A stretch of DNA of 64,000 nt from an uncultured Phascolarctobacterium sp. (lineage in GTDB: Bacteria; Bacillota; Negativicutes; Acidaminococcales; Acidaminococcaceae): assembly GCA_949285135.1 (NCBI GenBank), contig CASDXO010000013.1, positions 62,001-126,000 of the forward strand, read 5' to 3'. Shown here one piece after another: positions 41,065-50,306 of this stretch. The notes beneath the pieces were generated by a model that was not told the DNA's origin, did not search any database, and worked only from the letters and a program-made list of their open reading frames with translations. Each line of letters begins with the position of its first letter. Position 1 is the first letter of the stretch. The position numbers and the translations under genes were made by a program.

Positions 41065-42595
41065 ACATTAAGTTGTTTTTATCAGGACTATCGTTACCGT
41101 CAAGCAGAAGGTTACCAAGCATTTCGCGATGTACTGACGACTGGATATGTGCCTGCGCTGCTACAATAGCCTGTTTGAGCGGCAGCGTCAGATACTGATA
41201 GGGCCATTCTCTCAGTACGTGATAAGCCATACCGATAAGTATTTCATTTTCTGCTTGCAGCAGACGGAGCAGGATATTGTTGCCCTGACCGGGATTATCG
41301 CGCAAATAGGCAAGAGGAGTGAGCAGTGTAAGAGGATAGAACATATAATAATCCATATGCTGCTCAATAATGGCAAGTACGTCATTAAGCTGCTGCGGAT
41401 CACCGCTGCTGAACAGATAAACCAGCAGTTCATGGTCTTCGGGATGCGCGACGAAATAGTCGTAAACTGGCTGCCAGATATCCAGTTCCAGATATTTGGC
41501 AAAATCACAGATGAGATGATTTATTTTGCCGTCTTCAGTAAACAGCTGTGTCTGGATTTCAGCTTTCCAGTCCTTCTGGTAAATAATGCTGTCGCAGGCT
41601 GCTACAAAAGCATGACACTGATTGGCTGATAAATGGCTCCAGTTTTCTTCTTCGATAAGCTGCTGCAGCTGTTCACTGATGAAAATAATGGGCATGAGCG
41701 TTTCCGGTGAAACCGCATGGCGGTGTGCGTGACGGAAAAATGCGGGCAGCAGTGCCTGCAGATCAACATGGCTGACAGGAAAGAATTTTTCCAGCCTGTT
41801 CAGGTCGTAGGAAGTCAGCAGTTCCAGAAAATTAAGGATGGCAAAGGCTGCTCCGTGGAAAAGCTCATAGTCGAGTTCATCGGCAGCAAGTTCCCTGGCA
41901 AGCTCACAGTCCAGAATTATTTTTACTGCAAGGGGCGGATAGTCAGCATTAGTGTCAAGGGCGTTTTTAATGCACCACAGTTTTTGTTCATGGGTGGAGA
42001 TTACAGCTTCTTCCAGAGCAAAAATACGGCCCCAGTTTTTGGTATGGTAGATGATTTCCCACAGTTCTTCCTGCAGTTCAGCAAGGTCGGAGCGTGCAGC
42101 CAGAACAAAAAAGTAGGTAAATTCCTCGCAGCGTGCTGCCAGCAGCAAATCATGCCAGAGTTCAGGATTATTCTTTTTAATATTAAGCATTCCCGAGCAG
42201 GAAAAGAGCAGATAGGCCAGTTTCAGGGACTGGCGGCAGCCGGAATTGTAAAAAAGCTCCTGTGCGAGTATGAGCATGTTGCTGTTATAGTCTTCGTTGG
42301 TAAATTTTGTTGAAAAACCATACAGTACTTCAATCATAACCAGTTCAGAAAGGGTGTTTTCAATCTGCTGCCTGTTTTCTTCTGTAGGGAAAGCAGCGTA
42401 TTGTCTCAGTTCTGTCAGCAGCTGGTCGGCACTGTCGGGATCTTTGGGAATGCCGTTGGTGAAGTAGTGACCATCTTCATCACCGAGCAGGTAGGCTATT
42501 TCCGGTTCCGTGTCATCGGGCAGTACTGGTGAGGCAAAAAAGCCGTCTGCACTCATATGTGTTTTTATATAATCAAAAATACTTTCTTTTTTCAT
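41063..42595 (-). CDS. Large hypothetical protein, helical, unknown function
   Basis: A 510-aa soluble, acidic, Leu-rich protein. It shows no signal peptide, no membrane helix and no catalytic motif I recognise. The sequence is mostly amphipathic helices with repeating Leu/Ala patterns and looks like a helical-repeat (HEAT- or TPR-like) scaffold. Start is ATG 42595 with AAAGGAAAG upstream; the longer frame to 42679 has no site. It is flanked by terminators on both sides and so stands alone. I cannot assign a function. Confidence 0.7.
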   Translation of the reverse strand: MKKESIFDYIKTHMSADGFFASPVLPDDTEPEIAYLLGDEDGHYFTNGIPKDPDSADQLLTELRQYAAFPTEENRQQIENTLSELVMIEVLYGFSTKFTNEDYNSNMLILAQELFYNSGCRQSLKLAYLLFSCSGMLNIKKNNPELWHDLLLAARCEEFTYFFVLAARSDLAELQEELWEIIYHTKNWGRIFALEEAVISTHEQKLWCIKNALDTNADYPPLAVKIILDCELARELAADELDYELFHGAAFAILNFLELLTSYDLNRLEKFFPVSHVDLQALLPAFFRHAHRHAVSPETLMPIIFISEQLQQLIEEENWSHLSANQCHAFVAACDSIIYQKDWKAEIQTQLFTEDGKINHLICDFAKYLELDIWQPVYDYFVAHPEDHELLVYLFSSGDPQQLNDVLAIIEQHMDYYMFYPLTLLTPLAYLRDNPGQGNNILLRLLQAENEILIGMAYHVLREWPYQYLTLPLKQAIVAAQAHIQSSVHREMLGNLLLDGNDSPDKNNLM

Positions 42596-42704
42596 CAATA
42601 ATCTTTCCTTTGATAAATCAGTTATAGCAAAGAATATTATAGCATATCTGCTGCTTTTTGCCTGTGACGGTATTATCACAATTGTGAATTTTTCAGCAAA
42701 TACA

Positions 42705-42733
42705 AAGAAAAGCCCTTAAAAAGGGCTTTTCAG
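42705..42733 (-). terminator. Terminator of pyc
   Basis: GAAAAGCCCTT pairs with AAGGGCTTTTC around a short A-rich loop. On the minus strand it lies 16 bases after the pyc stop. Confidence 0.75.
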
Positions 42734-42748
42734 ATTATTTTTATGCTT

Positions 42749-45700
42749 TTATGCTACAGGTGTTATTTCCAGCAGGCAGTCGCCGCTGTCCACACGTTCA
42801 CCGGCAGAGACGTGGATGGCACTTACAGTGCCGTCAACAGGAGCAGAAAGAGTGGTTTCCATTTTCATGGCTTCAGTTACAATCAGCGGGGTGCCTTTGG
42901 TAATTTGCTGTCCTGTCTGAACCAGTACTTTGACTACTGAACCGGAAAGGGAGGCGCCTATCTGACCGACTGCTGCTTTATCTGCTTTCTTGCGGCTGAC
43001 GTTGGCAGTCTTGACGTTACGGTCTTTGATTTCAATTTCGCGGGGCAGACCATTAAATTCAAAGGAAACAGTACGCATACCGTTAGCGTTAGCTTCTGAA
43101 ATATGGTCAAGTTTGATAATCAGTACTTTACCCTGTTCAATCTCTACACGGATTTCTTCGCCAGGCTTCATGCCGAAGAAGAAGGTAGGAGTATCCAACA
43201 CGGAAACATCACCAAAATTATTGTAGCGTTCTACCCAGTCGGTGAATACTTTTGGATAGAGACAGTAGGAACTTACTGCTTCATCGGTAGTAGGTGCGCC
43301 GATTTCTGCCAGTTTGGTACGTACGTCTTCAAAATCAACAGGCGGCAGTACGGCACCCGGACGCACGGTAATAGCAGGGCGACCTTTGAGGATGATTTTT
43401 TGCAGTTTTTCCGGGAATCCCTGATAAGGCACGCCTATGCGTCCTTCGAAGAATTCTACTACGGAAGCGGGGAAGTCCAGCACATCGCCTTTGGCGTAAA
43501 CATCTTCCTCGGTCAGATCATTTTGTACCATAAAGAGAGCCATGTCACCGACAATCTTGGAGGAAGGAGTTACCTTGATTAAGTCGCCGAACATCATGGA
43601 AACGCGATGGTACATATCTTTGATTTCTTCCCAGCGATGGATGAGGCCGAGAGCCTGTGCCTGCTGTTTGAGGTTGGTATACTGTCCGCCGGGCATTTCA
43701 TGTACATATACTTCCGGATTGGGGAAGTTTTCGGTTTTGTCAGCTGCTTTGTAGTAGGGACGGACGGTTTCCCAGTAGCGGGACAGTTCGTTCATAGCGT
43801 CTACGTCCAGATGCGGCTGACGCGGATGTCCGCTGAGAGCATAGTAGAGGCTGCTGCCGCTGGGCTGAGATGTGCCGCTGCTCATGGCGCTCATGGCAGT
43901 ATCGACAATATCTACGCCGGCGTCGATAGCGCGGGCATAGGTATAGATAGCATTGCCGCTGCCTTCATGGGTATGCAGATGGATGGGCACGCCTACATAG
44001 GATTTCAGGCTGCTTACCAGGCGGAAGGCTGCTTCGGGTTTTAAAAGACCGGCCATATCTTTGATGGCGATAATGTTGGCTCCGGCTTTTTCCAGCTCTT
44101 TGGCCATATTTACATAGTATTTGAGGTCATATTTATCGCGGCTGGGGTCAAGAATATCGCCAGTATAGCAAAGAGCTGCTTCGGCAACCTTACCGGTTTC
44201 GCGTACGGTATCAATGGAAAGACGCATATTATCCAGTCCGTTCAGACTGTCAAAGATACGGAAGATATCAATGCCGTTTTTAGCTGCCAGCCTGATAAAT
44301 TCTTTGACTACGTTATCAGGATAGCTGGTGTAGCCTACAGCGTTAGCGCCGCGCAGCAGCATTTGCAGCATAATATTGGGTGCTGCTTCTCTGAATTGTG
44401 CCAGACGCTGCCAGGGGCTTTCGTCCAGAAAACGGTATGCTACGTCGAAAGTAGCACCACCCCAGCATTCAAAGGAAAAGAGATTGGGCAGCTTGCCTGC
44501 CGTATCACGCATAACTTTCAGCATATCATTGGTACGCAGACGGGTGGCGAATAAGGATTGATGAGCATCACGGAAGGTAGTATCAGTAATGAGTACTTCT
44601 TTCTGATCCATTACCCAGTCGGCAAGGCCTTCGGCTCCGCGCGCGTCGAGGATATGTTTGGCACCCAGTGCGGGAATGCCGGTAAAGGGTTTAGGCATAT
44701 TCAGCGGCGCAAAGTTCGGTTTGGGCTGCACGCCTACATTGGAATAGCCGTTGACAGTGATGTCTGCGATATAGCTCAGCAGTTTGGTGCCGCGGTCTAA
44801 AGTTTTGGGGAAGATAAACAGTTCAGTATTTTCATCTACGAAATTGGTAGAGTAATCGCCGTTGGCAAAATGTTCATTTTGCAGTACGTTTTCCAGAAAC
44901 TGGATATTGGTCTTAACGCCGCGGATACGGAATTCTTTCAGGCAGCGCAGCATCTTGGTAATGGCTATCTGATGGGTCAGACCCCAGGTGGTTGCCTTAA
45001 CCAAGAGAGAATCATAGTAGGGAGTAATGACGGAACCGGTGAAGGCGTTACCGCCGTCCAGACGGATGCCAAAGCCGCCGCCGCTGCGGTAAGCAATGAG
45101 CTTGCCGGTATCAGGCATGAAATTATTGGCAGGGTCTTCCGTAGTAATACGGCACTGGATGGCATGACCATGATAACGGATATCTTCCTGATGGGGAATA
45201 GCAATTTCAGGGTCATGGAGAGCGTAGCCTTCGGCAATCTTGATTTGGGACTGTACGATATCGATACCGGTGATTTCTTCGGTTACGGTGTGTTCTACCT
45301 GGATACGCGGATTAACTTCGATAAAATAGAATTTACCGTCACCGGTAGCCAGAAATTCTACGGTACCGGCACTGATGTAATTTACGTTCTTCATCAGCTT
45401 TACTGCAGCATCGCAGATAGCCTGACGCTGCTCAACGGGCAGGGAGAAGGCGGGAGCGATTTCTACCAGCTTCTGATGGCGGCGCTGTACGGAGCAGTCG
45501 CGTTCAAAAAGATGTACCAGATTGCCGTACTGGTCACCGATAATTTGTACTTCTATATGCTTGGGGTCCTGCAGATATTTTTCCAGATAGATTTCATCGC
45601 TGCCAAAAGCTTTTTTTGCTTCACTGCGGGCCATATCGTAGGCAGAGGGGACTTCGTCGGCGCTGTGCACTACGCGCATGCCGCGGCCGCCGCCGCCGTT

Positions 45701-46189
45701 GACTGCTTTAATTATAATAGGATAGCCATATTGTTCACCAAAGCTCAGCACTTCTTCTACAGATTCCACATTGCCGTTGCTGCCGGGAATCATGGGAATA
45801 CCGGCCAGCTCAGCCTGATGACGGGCGTTCAACTTGTCACCAAACATGATAAGATGTTCCAGACGCGGGCCGATAAAGACGAACCCTTCCTCTTCACAGC
45901 GGCGGGCAAGATTACTGTTTTCAGACAGGAAGCCATAGCCGGGATGGATGGCGTCTACGTCATGTTCTTTGGCAATTTTCAGGATGCCTTCGATATCAAG
46001 GTAAGCTTCGGTAGGGCTTTTACCTTCGCCGACCAGATAGGCTTCGTCTGCTTTATTGCGATGCAGAGACAGCGTATCTTCTTTAGAGTATATAGCAACG
46101 GTACGGATACCAAGTTCATTGCAGGCACGGAAGACGCGGATGGCAATTTCACCGCGGTTTGCCACTAAGACGGTTTTAATTTTTTGCAT
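42749..46189 (-). CDS. pyc: Pyruvate carboxylase
   Basis: A full-length 1146-aa biotin enzyme: pyruvate + bicarbonate + ATP to oxaloacetate. Domains in order are biotin carboxylase (about 1-450; VLVANRGEIAIRVFRACNELG, the ATP loop KAVNGGGGRGMRVV and the EVNPRIQVEHTVTEEITG active site), the carboxyltransferase barrel (about 530-830; DTTFRDAHQSLFATR with metal ligands and HLHTHEGSG), the PC-conserved domain, and the biotinyl domain with K1109 in TEAMKMET. ATG 46189 follows AGGAGGAG; the longer frame to 46270 has no site. Oxaloacetate feeds the reductive branch to succinate or propionate in fermenters. Confidence 0.96.
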   Translation of the reverse strand: MQKIKTVLVANRGEIAIRVFRACNELGIRTVAIYSKEDTLSLHRNKADEAYLVGEGKSPTEAYLDIEGILKIAKEHDVDAIHPGYGFLSENSNLARRCEEEGFVFIGPRLEHLIMFGDKLNARHQAELAGIPMIPGSNGNVESVEEVLSFGEQYGYPIIIKAVNGGGGRGMRVVHSADEVPSAYDMARSEAKKAFGSDEIYLEKYLQDPKHIEVQIIGDQYGNLVHLFERDCSVQRRHQKLVEIAPAFSLPVEQRQAICDAAVKLMKNVNYISAGTVEFLATGDGKFYFIEVNPRIQVEHTVTEEITGIDIVQSQIKIAEGYALHDPEIAIPHQEDIRYHGHAIQCRITTEDPANNFMPDTGKLIAYRSGGGFGIRLDGGNAFTGSVITPYYDSLLVKATTWGLTHQIAITKMLRCLKEFRIRGVKTNIQFLENVLQNEHFANGDYSTNFVDENTELFIFPKTLDRGTKLLSYIADITVNGYSNVGVQPKPNFAPLNMPKPFTGIPALGAKHILDARGAEGLADWVMDQKEVLITDTTFRDAHQSLFATRLRTNDMLKVMRDTAGKLPNLFSFECWGGATFDVAYRFLDESPWQRLAQFREAAPNIMLQMLLRGANAVGYTSYPDNVVKEFIRLAAKNGIDIFRIFDSLNGLDNMRLSIDTVRETGKVAEAALCYTGDILDPSRDKYDLKYYVNMAKELEKAGANIIAIKDMAGLLKPEAAFRLVSSLKSYVGVPIHLHTHEGSGNAIYTYARAIDAGVDIVDTAMSAMSSGTSQPSGSSLYYALSGHPRQPHLDVDAMNELSRYWETVRPYYKAADKTENFPNPEVYVHEMPGGQYTNLKQQAQALGLIHRWEEIKDMYHRVSMMFGDLIKVTPSSKIVGDMALFMVQNDLTEEDVYAKGDVLDFPASVVEFFEGRIGVPYQGFPEKLQKIILKGRPAITVRPGAVLPPVDFEDVRTKLAEIGAPTTDEAVSSYCLYPKVFTDWVERYNNFGDVSVLDTPTFFFGMKPGEEIRVEIEQGKVLIIKLDHISEANANGMRTVSFEFNGLPREIEIKDRNVKTANVSRKKADKAAVGQIGASLSGSVVKVLVQTGQQITKGTPLIVTEAMKMETTLSAPVDGTVSAIHVSAGERVDSGDCLLEITPVA

Positions 46190-46219
46190 GATTAACTCCT
46201 CCTTCAGTGTTACAGAACC

Positions 46220-46248
46220 ATTGTATATAAAACTTTGTACCTTTGCAA
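46220..46248 (-). promoter_or_regulatory. Promoter of pyc
   Basis: On the minus strand: TTGCAA (46248-46243), a 17-base spacer, TACAAT (46225-46220). The ATG lies about 30 bases further. The TGTATACA boxes described next lie upstream of the -35 box. Confidence 0.7.
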
Positions 46249-46252
46249 TAAG

Positions 46253-46301
46253 AGACAGAAATGTATACATAATTCTTATTTCTGTCTGTACACTGTATAC
46301 A
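46253..46301. promoter_or_regulatory. Operator-like region upstream of pyc: two TGTATACA boxes and an inverted repeat
   Basis: Perfect 8-bp palindromes TGTATACA lie at 46262-46269 and 46294-46301, centres 32 bases apart (about three helical turns). A perfect 10-bp inverted repeat AGACAGAAAT/ATTTCTGTCT (46253-46262 and 46278-46287, 15-base gap) brackets the first box. The same TGTATACA core overlaps the ispE-gntR promoter at 56875-56895. The region lies between pyc and ftsH and could act on either; a TATAAT at 46357-46362 may belong to ftsH. Confidence 0.5.
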
Positions 46302-46407
46302 CGAAAAAGAATTTACAGCTTTTTCACTTGCATGTTTTTAAAGTTCGGTTTAATATTATAATGAATTAATTGATATAGATAACATATTTACCGAGGAGAT
46401 GAATAAT

Positions 46408-48258
46408 TTGGGCGACAGTAAGAAACCGCAAAAACCAATGATTTATTATTATGCGATGACGCTGCTGTTCATACTTTTGCTGAATACGGTAATCTTACCG
46501 ACTTTTTTCAGTCCGAAAGTAAACGAGATTTCATATGGCAATTTTCTGCAGATGGTTGATGAAGGCAGGATTTCCAAAGTAGAAATCACCGACAATAAGA
46601 TTGCTTCTGTCTGCAAAGATGACAGTGAAGGCAAGATTTATGTGACGGGGCGTGTGGAAGATCCGCAGCTGGTAGACCGTCTGATTAAGAGCAAGGTGGA
46701 ATTTTCGCAGGTAATACCGAAAGAAAATTCTCCTATTGTTAATTTCTTCCTGAACTGGATTATGCCTATTTTGATTTTCTTTGCCCTGGGGCAGCTTTTC
46801 ATGCGCTATATGGGCAACAGGATGGGCGGTAATGCCATGACTTTCGGTAAGAGCAATGCCAAGGTTTATGTTGAAGCTCAGACAGGTAAGAGTTTTGCTG
46901 ATGTGGCAGGTCAGGATGAAGCCAAGGAAGCATTGATGGAATTGGTGGATTTTCTCCACAATCCGGATAAATACAAAGCCATTGGAGCTAATATGCCGAA
47001 AGGAGCGCTGCTGGTAGGGCCTCCTGGTACTGGTAAGACACTGCTGGCTAAAGCGGTTGCCGGTGAAGCGAAGGTTCCGTTCTTTTCCATCAGCGGCAGT
47101 GAATTTATCGAAATGTTTGTCGGCATGGGTGCAGCCAGAGTGCGCGACCTGTTCAAGCAGGCGCAGGAAAAGGCTCCCTGCATCGTGTTTATTGACGAAA
47201 TTGATGCTATCGGTAAAAAACGTGATACCGGTAAATTTGGCGGCAATGACGAGCGTGAACAGACACTTAACCAGCTGCTTTCAGAAATGGATGGTTTCGA
47301 CGGCAGTAAGGGTGTTGTAATTCTGGCGGCAACTAACAGACCGGAAACATTGGACAAAGCGCTGCTGCGTCCGGGTCGTTTCGACAGACGTGTGCCGGTC
47401 GAGCTGCCTGATTTAAAAGGCCGTGAAGCAATTCTGCGCGTGCATGCTCAGAATGTCAAGATTGCTGATAATATTGACTTCAATGCATTGGCAAGGGCTA
47501 CTTCCGGTGCCTCCGGTGCTGAACTGGCCAATATCGTTAATGAAGCGGCACTGCGTGCCGTGAAGATGAACAGACAGTGTGTAGAACAAGCCGATCTGGA
47601 AGAATCTATTGAAGTGGTTATTGCAGGTTATCAACGTAAAGGAGCAGTAATTTCTCCGGAAGAAAAACGTGTTATTGCCTACCATGAAATCGGTCATGCG
47701 CTGGTTGCTGCCATGCAGAAAAATTCTGCTCCGGTGCATAAAATCACCATTATTCCCCGTACCAACGGTGCGTTGGGTTATACTATGCAGATCAGCGAAA
47801 ATGACTCTGTCCTGATGAAGAAGGAAGAGCTGTTCAATAAAATTGTGACGATTACCGGCGGGCGCAGTGCTGAAGAAATCGTATTCGGTTCCATTACCTC
47901 AGGTGCTGCCAATGATATTGAGCAGGCTACCAAGATTGCCCGCAGCATGGTTACCCGGCTGGGTATGACGGAAGAATTTGACATGATGGCAACGGAAATT
48001 ATGAGTAATGTATATCTGGGCGGCGATGCATCGCTGCAATGCAGTGAAACCACAGCTGGTAAGATTGATGCCAAAGTACTGGCTATCATCAAGGAAGCAC
48101 ACGCTAAGGCGCGCCAGATTTTGCTGGATAATCGTACGAAGCTTGATAAGCTGGCGCAGTTCCTGCTGGAAAAAGAAACTATTACCGGCGATGAATTTAT
48201 GACGCTGCTGCGTCAGGAAGAAGCCGAAGAGGCAAGTGTAAAAGAGCCGCAGGCTTAA
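46408..48258 (+). CDS. ftsH: ATP-dependent zinc metalloprotease FtsH
   Basis: A 616-aa inner-membrane protease. Two membrane helices (about 14-36 and 110-132) flank an extracytoplasmic segment. The AAA domain has Walker A GPPGTGKT, Walker [12 protein letters not shown] and the second region of homology with arginine fingers (RPGRFDRRV). The zinc site is HEIGH in [14 protein letters not shown]. It degrades damaged membrane proteins and some regulators. I chose TTG 46408 because GAGGAG lies nine bases ahead; the in-frame ATG 46399 directly abuts that site. The segment before HEIGH ([10 protein letters not shown]) differs from E. coli FtsH, so a second FtsH elsewhere is possible. Confidence 0.93.
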   Translation: MGDSKKPQKPMIYYYAMTLLFILLLNTVILPTFFSPKVNEISYGNFLQMVDEGRISKVEITDNKIASVCKDDSEGKIYVTGRVEDPQLVDRLIKSKVEFSQVIPKENSPIVNFFLNWIMPILIFFALGQLFMRYMGNRMGGNAMTFGKSNAKVYVEAQTGKSFADVAGQDEAKEALMELVDFLHNPDKYKAIGANMPKGALLVGPPGTGKTLLAKAVAGEAKVPFFSISGSEFIEMFVGMGAARVRDLFKQAQEKAPCIVFIDEIDAIGKKRDTGKFGGNDEREQTLNQLLSEMDGFDGSKGVVILAATNRPETLDKALLRPGRFDRRVPVELPDLKGREAILRVHAQNVKIADNIDFNALARATSGASGAELANIVNEAALRAVKMNRQCVEQADLEESIEVVIAGYQRKGAVISPEEKRVIAYHEIGHALVAAMQKNSAPVHKITIIPRTNGALGYTMQISENDSVLMKKEELFNKIVTITGGRSAEEIVFGSITSGAANDIEQATKIARSMVTRLGMTEEFDMMATEIMSNVYLGGDASLQCSETTAGKIDAKVLAIIKEAHAKARQILLDNRTKLDKLAQFLLEKETITGDEFMTLLRQEEAEEASVKEPQA

Positions 48259-48265
48259 AAAATAA

Positions 48266-48300
48266 AAAACGCTTCTCGCAGAGAAGCGTTTTTATTTTTT
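48266..48300. terminator. Bidirectional terminator between ftsH and the DUF523 gene
   Basis: AAAACGCTTCTC pairs with GAGAAGCGTTTT around GCA, with A and T runs outside. It overlaps the 3' end of the convergent gene. Confidence 0.88.
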
Positions 48301-48780
48301 CGTATCTGCTGCTAATAAATTTAGCAGCAATTCTTCTGTTAAATCTTCTTCACTGTATAGCCTGTAACCGAGGCTGGAAAAACAGGCGGCGGTAACTCCC
48401 TGCCCCGGCAGCGTCTTTTTGCTGAAACTTCCGTCATAAACTGCGTGTACACCGCAGGACGGACTGCGTTCTTTGAAAATAACGGCCGTCACCGTATGCT
48501 TTTTGGCAAGCTTGGCGCAGACCAGTGCTCCCTGACAGAAATTTTTGGTAACATCAAGGCCGCTGCTGTCCATTACGCGGCATTTTCCCTGCCATACCAA
48601 AGCGCCGTTTCCGTGCTGTATTTCGGCAGGCGGACGGGGGATGGGCAGTTTGCCGGCGCATTCCGGGCAGACAGGAAGGAAATGCCCGCAGTTTTTGTAT
48701 TTTACCAGCAGCGGATGTGGTTTGGAATGACCGTCAAAACGTGCAGAATTGCCTAACAGGCAGGAACTTATTAAAATCAT
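48292..48780 (-). CDS. DUF523/TudS-family protein (thiouracil desulfidase type)
   Basis: A 162-aa protein. The family blocks ISSCLLGNSARFDG, PVCPECAGKLPIPRPPAEI and FKERSPSCGVHAVYDGSFS are complete, with the three cluster-type cysteines (CLL, CPE, SCG). TudS, a DUF523 member, uses an iron-sulfur cluster to desulfurise 2-thiouracil. The present protein may remove sulfur from thiolated bases, but family members may differ in substrate. GGAG lies eight bases before the ATG. Divergent from the fluoride-riboswitch unit. Confidence 0.85.
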   Translation of the reverse strand: MILISSCLLGNSARFDGHSKPHPLLVKYKNCGHFLPVCPECAGKLPIPRPPAEIQHGNGALVWQGKCRVMDSSGLDVTKNFCQGALVCAKLAKKHTVTAVIFKERSPSCGVHAVYDGSFSKKTLPGQGVTAACFSSLGYRLYSEEDLTEELLLNLLAADTKK

Positions 48781-48809
48781 TGTTATTTCTCCGGTTTGTA
48801 GTTTTTGGA

Positions 48810-48838
48810 TTGACTGAATGTCATGCGTATGGTATCTT
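48810..48838 (+). promoter_or_regulatory. Promoter of the crcB fluoride-riboswitch unit
   Basis: TTGACT, a 17-base spacer, TATCTT. Predicted transcription start near 48845 coincides with the 5' edge of the aptamer. Confidence 0.65.
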
Positions 48839-48845
48839 AATAGAA

Positions 48846-48908
48846 CAGGGAATGAGGTTCTCCCGGGATATTTACATCCGAACCGCTTTAAGCTGATGAC
48901 TTCTGCTC
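48846..48908 (+). promoter_or_regulatory. Fluoride riboswitch (crcB motif)
   Basis: The aptamer has the characteristic GGGAATGAGGTTCTCCC stem-loop, a short variable hairpin (GGGATATTTACATCC), then GAACCGC and AAGCTGATGACTTCTGC. Order and conserved bases match the crcB motif; in the T. petrophila type the corresponding parts are GGCGATGAGG, AAC-GCC and GGCTGATGGCCTC. It precedes a crcB/fluC gene and is followed by an overlapping terminator, so fluoride should relieve termination. Confidence 0.9.
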
Positions 48909-48931
48909 TTGGCAGGAGTGTCAGCTTTTTT
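48891..48931 (+). terminator. Fluoride-riboswitch terminator
   Basis: The 3' part of the aptamer (AGCTGATGACTTCTGC) pairs with GCAGGAGTGTCAGCT, followed by a T-run. Aptamer folding and this hairpin are mutually exclusive, which gives the switch. Confidence 0.8.
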
Positions 48932-48953
48932 ATTTTGTCTGGAGGTTTTTCTG

Positions 48954-49328
48954 ATGGAAGGATTAGTTAGTATTGCTTTAGGCGGAGCACTGGGAGCAGT
49001 GTGCCGATATGAGGCCGGCAATCTGGCCGTAAAACATCTGGGGGATGGTTTGCCGTACGGTACCTTCCTGATTAATCTGGCAGGATGTTTTTGCATGGGA
49101 CTTTTAATGACGTTGATTGTAGATAAAGGATTGCTGCCTCCTGCCTGGCGTCTGTTTTTGTGTGTGGGCTTCCTGGGCGGTTTTACAACTTTCTCATCTT
49201 TTGGTTATGAAACATTTACCTTATTTGCCGAAGGCAATCTTTTTATGGCGGCAGTTTACGCAGCAGGCAGTACACTGCTGGGATTTTTAGCAGCGGCTGT
49301 TGGTGTTCTGGCAGCCAATATTTTTTGA
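48954..49328 (+). CDS. crcB: Fluoride channel CrcB/FluC
   Basis: A 124-aa, four-helix dual-topology fluoride channel. Family motifs are GGALGAVCRYEAGNL, PYGTFLINLAGCFCMGLLM and GFLGGFTTFSSFGYET, with the phenylalanine-box region FTTFSSF. It exports fluoride to protect enolase and pyrophosphatase. ATG 48954 has GGAGG eight bases upstream. The last 42 bases overlap the 3' end of the convergent permease gene. A single gene of normal length suggests a homodimer. Confidence 0.95.
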   Translation: MEGLVSIALGGALGAVCRYEAGNLAVKHLGDGLPYGTFLINLAGCFCMGLLMTLIVDKGLLPPAWRLFLCVGFLGGFTTFSSFGYETFTLFAEGNLFMAAVYAAGSTLLGFLAAAVGVLAANIF

Positions 49329-50186
49329 AGGTAGATTAAGGATGATAACGGAAGCCAGAATAAGAGCAATACCTGATAGTTTTTGCCAGGTGACTGGTTC
49401 GCCGAAACAGATGATGCCCACACAGGCTGCAACCAGCGGTTCTACTGTAGCCAGAATGGAGGCCTGCGTGGCTTCTACTTCCTGCAGACCACGATTATAA
49501 AGCAGGTAAGGTATAACTGCGCACAGTCCGCCGATGCCGAGCGATGCCAGCAGCGTCGTCATATCCCAGCGCCCGCTGCCGGAGGAAAAGTCTGCCAGCG
49601 GCAGCGAAGAAATTGTGCTGAAGTAAAAGGTATAGGCAGAAATAGTAGCAGAAGAATATTTTCTGACTGCAAATTTGCCGAAGATACTGTATAAAGCATA
49701 GCCGATACCGCTGCCCAGTCCGAATAAGAGCGCGGTAAGGGAAATGCCTGAGGCCGCATTCATTATTCCCGTAATCAGCGCACAGCCGATAAAGGTGGTC
49801 AGCAGGGCAATGCCTTTGGGCAGGGTGAACTGCTCGTGAAACAGTAACAGCGACAGCAGCATGACGAAGATAGGTGCTGTATAAAGCAGCAGAGCAGCAG
49901 CGGCTAATGAGCTGGCGTTGATGCAATTAAAATAACAGTAATTGAAAAAGGTAAGGCTGAGGATGCCGGTACCTATAAAAAGCCAGATATCACGCCAGGA
50001 TATCCGAAAATATTCTTTGCCCAGTCGTAACAGGACAACAGTGATGCAGGCTGCCGAGGCAAGAGAACGCAGTGCTACAATCTGCATGGAAGAAAAGCCC
50101 TGCGCTGATAGTATTTTGACAAACAGGCCGATCAGACCCCAGAGGGAGGCAGCGGCAAGAATATAAAGATAAGCTGTTAATTTCAT
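49287..50186 (-). CDS. EamA/DMT-superfamily permease, second copy
   Basis: A 299-aa protein with ten helices in two EamA repeats. Marks include AAASLWGLIGLFVKIL, LLYTAPIFVMLLSLLLFHEQ, SIFGKFAVRKYS and ASILATVEPLVAACVGIICFGE. Substrate unknown; RhaT/YdcZ-type exporters are relatives. AGGAG lies six bases before the ATG. Its last 13 codons (SKNIGCQNTNSRC) run antisense to the end of crcB, so the two genes overlap tail to tail and leave no room for a terminator between them. Confidence 0.85.
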   Translation of the reverse strand: MKLTAYLYILAAASLWGLIGLFVKILSAQGFSSMQIVALRSLASAACITVVLLRLGKEYFRISWRDIWLFIGTGILSLTFFNYCYFNCINASSLAAAALLLYTAPIFVMLLSLLLFHEQFTLPKGIALLTTFIGCALITGIMNAASGISLTALLFGLGSGIGYALYSIFGKFAVRKYSSATISAYTFYFSTISSLPLADFSSGSGRWDMTTLLASLGIGGLCAVIPYLLYNRGLQEVEATQASILATVEPLVAACVGIICFGEPVTWQKLSGIALILASVIILNLPSKNIGCQNTNSRC

Positions 50187-50272
50187 GTTTAGCTCCTGTA
50201 ATCAGATATCGTTTTTAGTGTAGCACAATTATTGGGCAGATTCAAAAGATATTGATGCAGAAAAGAAAATAC

Positions 50273-50302
50273 AAAAGGAATACGCAAAGCGTATTCCTTT
50301 TT
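50273..50302 (-). terminator. Terminator of sbcC
   Basis: AAAGGAATACGC pairs with GCGTATTCCTTT around AAA. On the minus strand it directly follows the sbcC stop. Confidence 0.8.
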
Positions 50303-50306
50303 CTGT

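Noticed and set aside
44870-46168. Plus-strand ORF of 432 codons
   Set aside because: It lies wholly antisense to the biotin carboxylase part of pyc, has no ribosome site and shows no domain; it is a shadow of codon bias.
46190-46270. N-terminal extension of pyc by 27 codons
   Set aside because: The extension covers the promoter and the ribosome site of the ATG at 46189.
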